In this document: in pieces, positions 1-8,366 of the stretch
Numbering within the stretch: the stretch's first letter is position 1
Layout: each line of letters begins with the position of its first letter
Origin: a virus
IMG/VR virus record: IMGVR_UViG_3300006810_000350
Span: 1-25,246 of that record
Reading direction: 5' to 3' (one strand)
DNA length: 25,246 nt
The notes under the pieces: model-generated
The model's database searches: none
What the model was told of the DNA's origin: nothing
The model's input: only the letters and a program-made list of their open reading frames with translations
Position numbers and translations under genes: made by a program

Positions 1-875
1 ACTGAAACAGGAGCCAGGGCTTGCCTCTCTGCATCAGACCGCTCTATATCCTTTATGATAAACCAAGATCCGTCGTCACCAAACCTCAACAACAGCTTAA
101 CGGTCTTAACCGACCACGGCTGACCTGGTATGGTTAGGTCGATTCTGTTAAAAGAATCCAGACTCTCTAGCGTACCAGCACCTTGCGTTATGTATGACGG
201 TGGTACGAGTACGTCAGAGTAAGACGACAGGGCTGAGATCTCGCCAGTCTCATATATGTTTTGATAAGCGAACTGGAGCCCAGGAAGGTTCTTGAAGTTC
301 GATGACTTTGAGCTGGCATCAAACGTGAAGTTACCAGTGATTGGTTTGTTGGGTGTCCCAGGGCACACAGTGATGGCGTCATACATCCTGTTGCTAACAA
401 GGGATGGGTTTTCGTTAAAGAACTCAACATCAACCTTATACGGTGCATTCACCCCATCAGTCAGGTACACGATAGCCCCACCGTTTCTCGATCGAGCGAT
501 CGCCATGTCCACGTGAGACACTCCATCCCAAGCGAAGTATTTCGTTGTAACCACTGGGGATACAGCTGACGTGACAGGGTCAATCTTAAACACCCCGTTT
601 TGACTTGCATTGGTGCTTGCCGCAGCGAAGTAAACTGTGTTGGTGGGTGTGTCTAGAACCTTCCCAAGAACGACGTGGTTTGTTAATGCTGACCCATCAG
701 CCAACACTGTACCCTTCACGGGCTTGATAACCCCTACGTTACCACTTGCGTTCTCACCTGACTCAGAGAAAGAGTTTTCTACCCTGATATTGACAGCCTC
801 TGTGTACTGATCTGGGGTTACATATCTCTTATCTGTTGATGAGTTCCTTGATCTTGGAGTGACCTTGTTAATCAT
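1..875 (-). CDS. Neck/stabilization-type virion protein, 3' end cut by window
   Basis: The reading frame is open from an ATG at 875 to the left edge, giving about 291 residues without a stop, so the C-terminus is missing. The protein begins MINKVTPRSRN and contains YVTPDQYTEAVNIRV and GNVGVIKPVKGT. That pattern is typical of large beta-propeller-like stabilization proteins of podoviruses, including crAss-like and Cellulophaga-type phages, which plug or brace the head-tail neck. The start overlaps the stop of the upstream ring-protein gene as TAATG, implying translational coupling. Its place after the connector/ring genes fits a neck or tail role. The family assignment comes from recalled sequence pattern and gene order, not a search. 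Of its 11 visible Arg codons, 9 are AGA or AGG. Confidence 0.6.
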   Translation of the reverse strand, partial: MINKVTPRSRNSSTDKRYVTPDQYTEAVNIRVENSFSESGENASGNVGVIKPVKGTVLADGSALTNHVVLGKVLDTPTNTVYFAAASTNASQNGVFKIDPVTSAVSPVVTTKYFAWDGVSHVDMAIARSRNGGAIVYLTDGVNAPYKVDVEFFNENPSLVSNRMYDAITVCPGTPNKPITGNFTFDASSKSSNFKNLPGLQFAYQNIYETGEISALSSYSDVLVPPSYITQGAGTLESLDSFNRIDLTIPGQPWSVKTVKLLLRFGDDGSWFIIKDIERSDAERQALAPVS

Positions 876-1723
876 TAGTACTTAGGAGCTTGCTTAAAGT
901 TCTTCCGAATTGTCTTGAGGGCTTCCTCCTTGGTGAAGTTATTAAGCCTAGCCTTAGCCTTTCTAAGCTCGTTGTAGTACTCTGTTCTAGCCCTTGCCTT
1001 TTCGCCTGCATGAACGCTTGTCTTGCGCTCACAAAGCTTGTAATAGATGTAGCAGCGAAGGGCTTCTTCGCAGTAAACGTGAACCATTGGATCAGTAGAT
1101 CTGGCCTCATCTGCTACATATTCAATCACCACCTCATCAACACTTGAGTTGACCTTGAGCTCGATTCTGTTTTGATCGAGGTTGAGTCTGTACTCCCCAG
1201 TCATGTGCCCCCCACCAACTCCGTACAGGGTTCTAAGGTTGCTCCCGTACAAGTAGTTTCTAAAGAGGTAGGAATCAAATCCATTCGTTGGGTTGGCTTC
1301 GTCAGCCACACCAGAGGTCTTGGTCTTGCTATCAACCCTGTTCACTGGCTGGTTCACCGCATCCACATCCCTGTACATTGGATCTGACTGAGCGTCTGTA
1401 GTGGCCCCGTCTGTCGCCTCCTTTTGAGAGTAGTTGATGTTCTTGTTGTGACCAAATACATAAACCAAACCATCACTCCCAACCCCACCAATCTTGATCA
1501 GATCAACGAAGTCATCAGGCAAGGCCACGGTATCGTTAGCCGTTGTGACTGGGAGCTTCAAGGATCTAACCTTCTTACCAGCGTCAAAGCCTATCTCTCT
1601 GACCCCACGTAGAGCTATGTTACGCAAGGCAGCGTCGGATGCGGTGCTGACAAAGTCATCCCCATCCATCGTAATCTTATAGTCGTCGAGGACTTGCCTC
1701 AGTGTAACGTAGTTTCTTGCCAT
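875..1723 (-). CDS. Head-tail connector / ring protein
   Basis: This 282-residue protein starts MARNYVTLRQVLDDY. The N-terminal third contains LRNIALRGVREIGFDAG and a segment with LPDDFVDLIKIG, a layout seen in connector or ring proteins of podoviruses (P22 gp4-like, crAss-like ring proteins) that stack below the portal. The C-terminal part is helical and basic (EEALRCYIYYKLCERK, then many Lys/Arg), consistent with a buried connector helix. The gene starts 4 nt after the preceding gene ends, and its stop overlaps the next start, so it belongs to one transcription unit with 1727-2482. No Shine-Dalgarno sequence is visible. The structural class is inferred from pattern and position between portal/capsid and stabilization genes. 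Confidence 0.6.
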   Translation of the reverse strand: MARNYVTLRQVLDDYKITMDGDDFVSTASDAALRNIALRGVREIGFDAGKKVRSLKLPVTTANDTVALPDDFVDLIKIGGVGSDGLVYVFGHNKNINYSQKEATDGATTDAQSDPMYRDVDAVNQPVNRVDSKTKTSGVADEANPTNGFDSYLFRNYLYGSNLRTLYGVGGGHMTGEYRLNLDQNRIELKVNSSVDEVVIEYVADEARSTDPMVHVYCEEALRCYIYYKLCERKTSVHAGEKARARTEYYNELRKAKARLNNFTKEEALKTIRKNFKQAPKY

Positions 1724-1726
1724 GCT

Positions 1727-2482
1727 TTAAGACTGAGCTTGTTCTTGAGTAGAGTACGCAGATATCATAGGATCTCTGAGTCTCACACCCATCATCTCTG
1801 CATACTCCAAGATCACGTAGTCGTAATACTCTGCAGGCAGGTCGAAGTGTCTTGTCTGATTGACATCCAGTCCAGAAATCACCCCGCTACCTGCACTGAA
1901 TCCAGATGGTACGTACACAGGGAATGAGTTCCGATCCAATGTCCTATCACTCTTTCTTGAGGTTGGCCTTCTGTAGTACATAAGAGAGATGTCGCTGATA
2001 GTATCAGGGAGCACCTCAATCTTGTCATGCACCAAGGCCACAGGAAATGATGACGTGGGGGAGGAGAGATTGCTTCTCATCAACATAGAAGCCTTCTCCA
2101 AGTCGTAAACAATATCACACTGGTAAGACTCAGATGACCTCACCTCTTGTTTAGTGTTGTCAGTGTGTATTGAAATGATTCTGTCGAGGTCGTGAGGTTT
2201 TGGGAAGTTAGCCCCGTCCTCTGTTGAACTCGGAATAGACAGTTCATAAATGTAGTCAGACATCACTGACTTAACGTCCGTGTACTTAGAGTCAACGCCA
2301 CCAAGATCCATGTTAGACTTCCTTAGCCTAACAGTACCGAGAAGGTCGTCCTTCATCTTCTCGTACACGTTCTCCTGAACCAGCTGGGCAAAGGAGTTGA
2401 ATACTTCAGGTGTAATAAAACCTCTCTGATCTTCGTTGCAAAGATCTCTAAGAGTATTGAACACCTTGACTACGCTAATCAT
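1727..2482 (-). CDS. Second connector/ring or neck protein
   Basis: This protein of 251 residues begins MISVVKVFNTLRDLC and has a helical N-terminus (FNSFAQLVQENVYEKM). A beta-rich middle includes ALVHDKIEVLPDTISDISL and MYYRRPTSRK, and the C-terminal helix is EYYDYVILEYAEMMGVRLRD. This composition resembles ring/adaptor proteins of Bacteroidetes podoviruses. An in-frame ATG exists 15 nt upstream (2497), but it lies inside the promoter motif TATATTTG (2487-2494). The ATG at 2482, four nt past that motif, is therefore the better start and predicts a leaderless mRNA. It is the first gene of the neck unit, directly after a terminator. Confidence 0.6.
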   Translation of the reverse strand: MISVVKVFNTLRDLCNEDQRGFITPEVFNSFAQLVQENVYEKMKDDLLGTVRLRKSNMDLGGVDSKYTDVKSVMSDYIYELSIPSSTEDGANFPKPHDLDRIISIHTDNTKQEVRSSESYQCDIVYDLEKASMLMRSNLSSPTSSFPVALVHDKIEVLPDTISDISLMYYRRPTSRKSDRTLDRNSFPVYVPSGFSAGSGVISGLDVNQTRHFDLPAEYYDYVILEYAEMMGVRLRDPMISAYSTQEQAQS

Positions 2483-2486
2483 AAGG

Positions 2487-2494
2487 CAAATATA
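2487..2494 (-). promoter_or_regulatory. Bacteroidetes-type -7 promoter element TATATTTG
   Basis: The minus strand reads TATATTTG, an exact match to the Bacteroidetes -7 consensus TAnnTTTG. It lies 4 nt before the ATG at 2482, so the expected transcription start falls at or next to the start codon. The terminator of the upstream gene abuts it. I see no clear -33 TTTG element at the usual spacing. Confidence 0.7.
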
Positions 2495-2526
2495 CAAAAA
2501 GAAAGAGGGGACCTTTCGGCCCCCTC
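2495..2526 (-). terminator. Rho-independent terminator after 2533-3363
   Basis: On the minus strand a GC-rich hairpin (arms 2518-2526 and 2505-2513, one A/C mismatch, GAAA loop) is followed by TTTCTTTTTG. It lies 7 nt after the stop of 2533-3363 and immediately before the promoter at 2487. It therefore closes the head unit and separates it from the neck unit. Confidence 0.75.
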
Positions 2527-2532
2527 CTTAGC

Positions 2533-3363
2533 TCAACCGAGCTTTTCTAACCTCTCCTCTAGGGAGGCGTGGGTTGTAGCCCCCTTCTCGGTCATAAGGA
2601 AGCGAGACAGGGTGTCGTCGCAGTCATGACCAGCTGGGTTAGCCACAATCATCTTGTTGCTGTCAAACCAGTATGCACCATCCTCCTTGAGCTTGATGAT
2701 CTGATATGATTCACATTGCTTAACCAAGGCTCTAACCTTTACGATGGGTGAATCGAAGGAGGCGAGAAACTCAGTGGGGTTCTTCTTAGCTCTTTGGAGA
2801 AGATCAAATCTGATCTCTGAAGCGTTTCGATCAATGTTCATTCCAAAGTAGATGGCAACTGGCAAGAGCTCTTCGATCGACTTGTCTCTTACAGCAATGA
2901 TGGCTTCGCTCACAGAGAACTCCTTGTTCAGGTTAACCTCAGCATCCTTCTTGTTGTCAACAAGCTTGAAGTTATTGCCGCCGTTTGCTTGGTTCCCAGG
3001 GTGACGATCCAAGTACTCCATGAGGTTCGGCTTGGTCCGTGGAACCAGCAGCGTCCCATCGCGGAATATAACAGCCTGCTTTCGGGCGCTGTCGCTCTGC
3101 TCGTCTCTCCAGATAGAGGGTTCGTTAGGACAGTAGCGCATCTCTCGAACCTGCCCACTTTCCTCGTCAAAGATTGTTACACCCTTGGACTGGATCATGT
3201 GTACAATACCGCCCCCGTTTACGGTCTGATAAACCCTTGAAGTTGGGGCCTCCACCTTGCGCTTGATTGGGGCGCTCTTCTTCACCTGCTTCACAGGTGC
3301 TTCTGCGGCTGTTGACTCAGCCTTCGGCGTGCTCATGGCACGACGCTTAGTTGTTTGTTCCAT
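2533..3363 (-). CDS. Conserved phage structural protein, function unknown
   Basis: This protein has 276 residues. The first 45 or so are low-complexity and basic (Lys, Ala, Pro, Thr) and look disordered. The rest is a compact domain with MRYCPNEPSIWRDEQ, GTLLVPRTKPNLMEYLDRHP and a helical C-terminal half (FDLLQRAKKNPTEFLAS). I associate the segment with a cysteine, a SIW-DEQ motif and EYLDRHP with conserved proteins of Bacteroidetes phages near the capsid gene, but I cannot name its role. The start overlaps the preceding stop as TAATG, favouring the ATG at 3363; an internal ATG at 3336 (MSTPKAE) is an alternative. A terminator follows the gene. Confidence 0.55.
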   Translation of the reverse strand: MEQTTKRRAMSTPKAESTAAEAPVKQVKKSAPIKRKVEAPTSRVYQTVNGGGIVHMIQSKGVTIFDEESGQVREMRYCPNEPSIWRDEQSDSARKQAVIFRDGTLLVPRTKPNLMEYLDRHPGNQANGGNNFKLVDNKKDAEVNLNKEFSVSEAIIAVRDKSIEELLPVAIYFGMNIDRNASEIRFDLLQRAKKNPTEFLASFDSPIVKVRALVKQCESYQIIKLKEDGAYWFDSNKMIVANPAGHDCDDTLSRFLMTEKGATTHASLEERLEKLG

Positions 3364-4670
3364 TAGAATTTGTATAAATTAAACAGTTGTTTCGCTAAGT
3401 TACGAGCTATCTCGTCACTTACAGCTTGCTTTATGACACCGAACCTGGCTAGATATCCCTTAAAGGAGGACGTAATGTTACCCCCAGAACTACCTATCTG
3501 ATCTATTGTCAACACCCCACTTGTGTCTCCTGGGAGCGTACCCAGTGACGAAGCCCTGAGTGATGGGTCGGTACCCTGTATGAATGCAATTTTGTCCCCC
3601 GTGTGATTGTTGACGATAATATTCCCATCAGCATCCCTCCTAATTATTAGAACATAACACTGCTGATAGTCTGGGTCGTCTGTGTCCTTTACAGGGAATA
3701 CATAATTAGTAGTACCATCACTGAACACCTGATCTCCTGCGTCAGTACGCGATATGGCTGGGGTTGAAAGCTTGCCTTCATGCCTAACCCCTATCGTGCT
3801 CTCTGCAGATCTTGATTTAGCAGGGAGAACTGTCTCGACGACACTAAACCCTGTGGTCTCTCCAGAGTCACTCCCGTATAGCGGGCCTACTGGATTTGTT
3901 GGGCTAACAACGGGATTGAATACCGCGTAAAGAGTATAGCTCTCAGAATTTTCGTAAGTGTTTGTAAGCTTTAGGTAATTGTGAAGCGCAAAGGCTCCAG
4001 AAACCTTAGTAAACCCAGAAGATGATCCCGCGTCAAGTTTGGTTATGTTCCCCACAGAGGAAGCAAGGTCTATATCATAAGTAGACCCTCCAGTCCCGCT
4101 GTTTGCTAGCGCAGTCAACTCGAATGGTGAGGATGCGTTATAGGTACCCTCTTCAAACTCGTAATCTATCTCAGGTCTAAGGTTGACTGAAATGAAGTCA
4201 ATGTCGTTTACGACAGCTCCTGTGGCTGCAGTAAATGCGCTGTCAAGCTGGAAGCTGGGTTCTTTTGTTACTCTGTTTATGGGGTGTGTCTTGATCGTTG
4301 CTCCAACGGACACAGATGTTCTCACCTCCTTAAGACTAGAACCCTGATCAACAGAGTCGAACCTCATTACGGCTGGGGACTGGTCACTGCTAAGGAAGTT
4401 CATGACTGACTCGATCAAGTCAACCTCCTTCCCATCCTCACAGTTTACAACAACCTTTGTCTTCTCAAATGACTCACCGTCAGTCAATTGGTTTTCTTCG
4501 TATGGTGTGGCGTTATTGAAGTACATGACAACACCGCCCTTGATGGCAGTGATGTACGACATAGAGTCTGCACTTACTCCAAAGACGCTAAGCCCATCCC
4601 CTTCCTCTGAAGAAGATGAGCTTAGCAGACTTAGGTCTTCCTTCCTAAATAGAAAGTACTTACGCTTCAC
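3363..4670 (-). CDS. Virion protein with C-terminal LamG/ConA-like domain
   Basis: This 435-residue protein uses a GTG start 2 nt after the upstream stop. The N-terminal 130 residues look alpha/beta (SYITAIKGGVVMYFNN). The C-terminal half is rich in beta strands, Ser, Thr and Gly. It includes ESYTLYAVFNPV and ends with KGYLARFGVIKQAVSD followed by a final helix ending LFNLYKF. That ending is typical of laminin-G/concanavalin-like lectin domains in phage surface proteins. A carbohydrate-binding head or fibre decoration role is plausible but inferred. It sits between the small 157-residue virion gene and the conserved structural gene in one unit. Confidence 0.5.
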   Translation of the reverse strand: MKRKYFLFRKEDLSLLSSSSSEEGDGLSVFGVSADSMSYITAIKGGVVMYFNNATPYEENQLTDGESFEKTKVVVNCEDGKEVDLIESVMNFLSSDQSPAVMRFDSVDQGSSLKEVRTSVSVGATIKTHPINRVTKEPSFQLDSAFTAATGAVVNDIDFISVNLRPEIDYEFEEGTYNASSPFELTALANSGTGGSTYDIDLASSVGNITKLDAGSSSGFTKVSGAFALHNYLKLTNTYENSESYTLYAVFNPVVSPTNPVGPLYGSDSGETTGFSVVETVLPAKSRSAESTIGVRHEGKLSTPAISRTDAGDQVFSDGTTNYVFPVKDTDDPDYQQCYVLIIRRDADGNIIVNNHTGDKIAFIQGTDPSLRASSLGTLPGDTSGVLTIDQIGSSGGNITSSFKGYLARFGVIKQAVSDEIARNLAKQLFNLYKF

Positions 4671-4672
4671 GA

Positions 4673-5146
4673 TTAGATCAAGTGTGTAAACACGAAGTTT
4701 ACTTCAGCGTCTGTGTTGGTCGTGACATCGTGGTTGCTATGCAGGAACGTGAGGTAGATGGTTCTATCTGAGTCAGTGTAAGCGTCAGCGTCACCAGGAG
4801 CTGCCGCGTCATGCTGAGAGTCACCTACCCATCCTGCAGCATCTCTACCGTTTTTCAAGTAAAAGACAGCGTTGGATGGAATTTCAGTTCCAACATCCAG
4901 GAATCCGTCTGGATTACTTGCAATCTGAGCGCCACTGCTTTCAGTTCCAATCTCGTATCCAGCCTCTGATGATGCAGCGTGAGTTGAAGTCTTAGTAAAT
5001 CTCACGATTACTTCAGACAAGATGGTGCCAGCAGGCTGCTCAACTTCAATGATAGCTCCGTCAGCGTTCTTTGTAAACACATCAGTGGCAGTCACTCTCT
5101 TCGCTGCTGTTACAGCGCCAGATGTATGCTTATATGTAGTAGCCAT
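4673..5146 (-). CDS. Putative head decoration / minor virion protein
   Basis: This 157-residue protein starts MATTYKHTSGAVTAAKRV. It is beta-rich and hydrophilic with few aromatic residues and ends with strands VNFVFTHLI. It follows the major capsid gene, a common place for capsid cement or decoration proteins. Its design (MAT start, short strands, terminal hydrophobic strand) resembles the small proteins at 7959-8812 and 23183-23638. Function is inferred from position and composition only. The start lacks a clear Shine-Dalgarno sequence. The capsid-gene terminator lies upstream, so this gene may be transcribed by read-through or from a weak promoter that I cannot identify. Confidence 0.5.
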   Translation of the reverse strand: MATTYKHTSGAVTAAKRVTATDVFTKNADGAIIEVEQPAGTILSEVIVRFTKTSTHAASSEAGYEIGTESSGAQIASNPDGFLDVGTEIPSNAVFYLKNGRDAAGWVGDSQHDAAAPGDADAYTDSDRTIYLTFLHSNHDVTTNTDAEVNFVFTHLI

Positions 5147-5169
5147 ATCTTGAAAGATTAAGAAGCTAA

Positions 5170-5193
5170 GAGAAGGCCCCGAAGGGCCCTCTC
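5170..5193 (-). terminator. Terminator hairpin after the major capsid gene
   Basis: Two 10-nt arms (5184-5193 and 5170-5179) pair with one mismatch around a TTCG tetraloop in the minus-strand transcript. They are followed by a moderately U-rich stretch (TTAGCTTCTT). It lies 15 nt past the capsid stop. The weak U-tract suggests partial termination, which would keep capsid transcripts more abundant than downstream ones. Confidence 0.6.
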
Positions 5194-5208
5194 GTCACTT
5201 TAGGTTAA

Positions 5209-6552
5209 TTATCCCTTGAGAGCAACGTGCTGATTAGCAGCGCGAGTGATCAAAGCGATCTCAGAACGGTAGTGCATTTCCGCGACGTCCTTAGACAACT
5301 CGTTGTGTCCGAAGACACCACCACCGCGTACCCAGTGCTCGAGCTCACGGCTGTAACCGTTTGCCTCCTTGTAGTTCAACTCCAATGCTGGGGCCTTAGT
5401 ACCAGTGCGTGGATCAGTGACCTGAGTCAAAGGAATCATAGCACCCATGTACTTAGTAGAAGCACCCAACAAGGTAGGATCGTTCAACAGCTTCCAGTCG
5501 TGCTTGTGGAAAGTGTACCCACCGCGAGTGAAGCTCTTGAATCCAAGCTGAACAGCCATGTCTGGTGAGTTCTGGAATGCACCGAACTGACCTGGGAGAC
5601 CAGCTGTAACACCAGTAGCGATACCAGCAGCAAGCATGTCGTCGATAGCCAAGTCCTGAGTTCTGTTGACGTACATAGCGTACTCACCAGGAGCACCTTG
5701 CTTATCGAGCTCAATGATGATGTTATCAAACTCAGCGAAAGAATCGAGAGGGTTGGCGCTACCGTTAGTAACCTCAATACCTCTGTCAGCAATAGCTGCG
5801 AAGTAACCTTCAGAACCAGCGACAGATCCTGGCTCAGAAGAAATGGTGTCACCAGAATCTGACTGCTCACCAAAGAGCATCATCATCTCGCGTCTGTCCA
5901 AGAAACGCTGACGAGTCTCCTGCTCACCGTGGATGTACCATCTGTAATCGCCACCGACATTCACCCAACCAATGTTGGTAGCCTGTGATCCGTTTACTTC
6001 GTACTTATCCTTGATGATCATGAAGGAATTCTGACGCTTAGTGGCGTCTGTGGTCATGAACTTTGAAGGAGCTTCAGTACCTTGATCGTACATGTTACCC
6101 AAGATGATCAGCTCGTCACCTGCCGTCCAAGCAGTGTTAGATGTAGAACCGTCGAGTCTCTTGAATTTATTCACATCTGTTCCAGAGAGAGAAGTTGCAA
6201 TGAACACTTCACCAGTAGTTGCGTTCATAACAACATCCTGAAGCTGAAGTTCTGAGATCGCAGTAATACCAGTGATTTCTCCACCAGTGCCTGCTGGTGA
6301 TCCAGCAACAGTTACCTTGGCGTGACGGCGTTGCTCCTCCCAGTACTGAACGAAGTCGTTCGTACCAGCAGACTTGGTTGCGCCAGTCAATTCCAAAAAT
6401 CCAGTGATACCTTGATCACCATACGTCTTGATCAACAGATCTCTGTTGTCATTCTTATTGACCTTAAGCAACGCATCAATAGTAGTGTACTTGTCAGGTG
6501 ACGAAGTAAACGTTGCATAAGAGTCAGAACCATTCTTAGCTACTGTAGCCAT
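5209..6552 (-). CDS. Major capsid protein
   Basis: This 447-residue protein follows a scaffold-like gene and precedes a decoration-like gene, the usual head-gene order. The sequence has features of HK97-fold capsid proteins of Bacteroidetes podoviruses. There is an N-terminal arm (LLKVNKNDNRDLLIKTYGD), a central region with RQRFLDRREMMMLFGEQSD and AAIADRGIEVTNG, and a C-terminal domain with FTRGGYTFHKHDWKLLNDP and GAMIPLTQVTDPRTGTKAP. Arg codons here are often CGT or CGC (for example the RQRFLDRRE stretch), unlike the AGA/AGG bias of the left-edge neck gene, as expected for a very highly expressed gene. There is no strong Shine-Dalgarno sequence. A terminator follows. Confidence 0.75.
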   Translation of the reverse strand: MATVAKNGSDSYATFTSSPDKYTTIDALLKVNKNDNRDLLIKTYGDQGITGFLELTGATKSAGTNDFVQYWEEQRRHAKVTVAGSPAGTGGEITGITAISELQLQDVVMNATTGEVFIATSLSGTDVNKFKRLDGSTSNTAWTAGDELIILGNMYDQGTEAPSKFMTTDATKRQNSFMIIKDKYEVNGSQATNIGWVNVGGDYRWYIHGEQETRQRFLDRREMMMLFGEQSDSGDTISSEPGSVAGSEGYFAAIADRGIEVTNGSANPLDSFAEFDNIIIELDKQGAPGEYAMYVNRTQDLAIDDMLAAGIATGVTAGLPGQFGAFQNSPDMAVQLGFKSFTRGGYTFHKHDWKLLNDPTLLGASTKYMGAMIPLTQVTDPRTGTKAPALELNYKEANGYSRELEHWVRGGGVFGHNELSKDVAEMHYRSEIALITRAANQHVALKG

Positions 6553-6564
6553 AATTTCTTAGTC

Positions 6565-7683
6565 TTAGATGTTAAAAGTCATTTTGTTTCCGTTACCGAG
6601 AATAGTTTTTAGTTGATCGGTAAGCGGATTAGAAGTTGGTGCTTGACCTTGAACTGGAGCCTTCGTGGATACGTTGGCTGCCTTGCTCACAACCCCTCTC
6701 TGACCATCGCTCAATCCCTGTCTGTAAACAGAAGAGACAATCTGATCGATGTTGTCGAGAACAGTTCTGTGAGATGACAGTGTGTCATAATCCCAGCTCC
6801 CGTCGTCGCGTACATAAGGGTCGAAGAACTCGTCAAGCTTTGCGTTCTTCTCCTTGAGTGAGGACTTGTATTGATCGTTCAAACCGAACGTCCAGGTCTT
6901 GCCATTTCCTAGGTCAAACTCTAACCCAGTCAAGGCGTCAACCTCCTTGCTCATGTTTGAAATCCACTCGTCCGTGATGATGGGGTCTTCATCAACCTGT
7001 GACTGCTGCTGAACTGGGAGCTTGTAAGAATCTCTCATTCTTCCGATAGCCTCCTTTGCGTTCTGTGCATCAATCTTCAGCTGAAGCTGTGCCATCTTGA
7101 CTTCTTCCTGACTGTACATATCAGGATTCAGTTTATACTTGCCTTGCATGAGAGTGTTCACCTCATCAGGGGAGAGTGAGCTGTACTCAGTGGCCATGTG
7201 CACACGTACTGCGCTGTAGTCATCCATCTCGGATGGGTTCAGTCGCTGGTATGCAAACCAGTCCTCTGGTGATCTGCCCGTTTCCTCAACGAATCTGGCG
7301 ATAGCCTCTACACGCTCGTCAAGTTGTTGTTGTGGTTGTTGCCCTACTGACCCAGAATCTTCAAGCGTCTGCGGTTGACCTCCAAACCTCTCGTTCAGAT
7401 ACTCTCCCATCATACGCCCTGCCTCTTCGTCAGAAAGCGTTGGTTGCGTTGTTGGTGCAGCCTCAGGGTCTACGTAAGGTGTCTCCTCGTACTGCTGTGG
7501 TTCTGGCTGCACTTCAACAGCCTCCTCTTGCTGAGGGGTTTCATTAAAGCTTGCTGCCAGATCGTCTACGTTGTCAAAGAACTGAAGTCCAGATGATGAT
7601 TCCTGGACTTCTGGTTGCGCTTGTTCTACCTCTTGAATTTCTTGCTCCACTGCTGGAGCTTCAGATTGAATTTGATCTTCCAT
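6565..7683 (-). CDS. Capsid scaffolding protein
   Basis: This 372-residue protein is very acidic and Gln/Glu/Pro-rich over its first 130 residues (MEDQIQSEAPAVEQEIQEVE and many EEA/QPE runs). A helical middle (EEVKMAQLQLKIDAQNAKEA) follows. The C-terminus is basic with NPLTDQLKTILGNGNKM, as expected of the capsid-binding tail of a scaffold. It lies 12 nt upstream of the major capsid gene. Composition, size and position all fit a scaffolding protein that directs procapsid assembly. No protease motif is seen, so I have no evidence that it also encodes a maturation protease. Confidence 0.7.
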   Translation of the reverse strand: MEDQIQSEAPAVEQEIQEVEQAQPEVQESSSGLQFFDNVDDLAASFNETPQQEEAVEVQPEPQQYEETPYVDPEAAPTTQPTLSDEEAGRMMGEYLNERFGGQPQTLEDSGSVGQQPQQQLDERVEAIARFVEETGRSPEDWFAYQRLNPSEMDDYSAVRVHMATEYSSLSPDEVNTLMQGKYKLNPDMYSQEEVKMAQLQLKIDAQNAKEAIGRMRDSYKLPVQQQSQVDEDPIITDEWISNMSKEVDALTGLEFDLGNGKTWTFGLNDQYKSSLKEKNAKLDEFFDPYVRDDGSWDYDTLSSHRTVLDNIDQIVSSVYRQGLSDGQRGVVSKAANVSTKAPVQGQAPTSNPLTDQLKTILGNGNKMTFNI

Positions 7684-7689
7684 ATTAAA

Positions 7690-7959
7690 TTATTTGTAGT
7701 ATGCGATGCACTTAGCGGTACCACCCACATCTATGCTTGTGAATGCCCCGTATATAGTGGCCCCTGCTGGGAGTGTAATAGACACATTCGCAGTAGCTGC
7801 TGTCTCAGAAAAACCTGAGTCGTATTCATAAATACCGCTACCCTTTACCGTGATAGTTCCAGCAGTCAAACATTGAATAGCATAAAAGTCGCCAGTAGCT
7901 ACCTGATCCTCATCGAGGAGATAGAAGCCCTTCGGAAATGAATTTGATGGGTGTGCCAT
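7690..7959 (-). CDS. Small virion-associated protein, unknown
   Basis: This 89-residue protein begins MAHPSNSFPKGFYLLDED. It is a compact beta protein with VATGDFYAIQCLTAGTITVK and ITLPAGATIYGAFTSIDVG, ending AKCIAYYK. The pattern 'small, strand-rich, ending in a YY/YK strand' suggests a surface or decoration protein. Its start overlaps the stop of 7959-8366 as TAATG, and it ends 7 nt before the scaffold gene, so it is part of the head transcription unit. I do not recognise a named family. Confidence 0.5.
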   Translation of the reverse strand: MAHPSNSFPKGFYLLDEDQVATGDFYAIQCLTAGTITVKGSGIYEYDSGFSETAATANVSITLPAGATIYGAFTSIDVGGTAKCIAYYK

Positions 7960-8366
7960 TATCCTAGTGTTGTAGATGAATTGTCAAGGCCAAACACAGC
8001 ATACTCTACCAACTGATCAACGTCAGTTCCGTAAGCCTTAAAGGTCTGACCGTTAGGGACAGGGATAAAAGCAAACTCGCCGCCACCAATCTTAGCGATG
8101 TCGATGTCGTCGGTTGTTCCATCTGCCCACAAGTACACAAACTTTTCAAGATCTGTTGCGAGATTTCTAATGTACAAGTAGGCTCTATCTAGCTTATCTG
8201 ACGCCTTGTAGATTACTGGGTTACCTGCAGCAGAAGAGGTCGGAGCCAACTTGACTCGCGTCACACTTCCAGCATCAGCAGTAAACGTCTTGGCAGCTGT
8301 GATCGCAACAGGTGTTGCCAATACGTCGTCTGTGGCTAGAGTTACGTTTACTCTAACTGTACCCAT
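7959..8366 (-). CDS. Small minor virion protein (paralogue group)
   Basis: This 135-residue protein has strands RVNVTLATDDVLATPVAI, then DRAYLYIRNLATDLEKFVY, GGGEFAFIPVPNGQTFKAYG and a terminal strand VEYAVFGLD. The order 'YLYIRN, short acidic stretch, glycine turn, FIP strand, EYAVF' is repeated in the neighbouring 8366-8812 product and in 23183-23638, so these look like paralogues. A head decoration or minor capsid role is inferred from location. Both ends overlap neighbours as TAATG, implying coupled translation. Confidence 0.5.
   Translation of the reverse strand: MGTVRVNVTLATDDVLATPVAITAAKTFTADAGSVTRVKLAPTSSAAGNPVIYKASDKLDRAYLYIRNLATDLEKFVYLWADGTTDDIDIAKIGGGEFAFIPVPNGQTFKAYGTDVDQLVEYAVFGLDNSSTTLG

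Noticed and set aside
5227-5873. Open frames on both strands inside the capsid gene (113 and 129 residues).
   Set aside because: They are shadows of the capsid gene with hydrophobic, repetitive products and no start signals.
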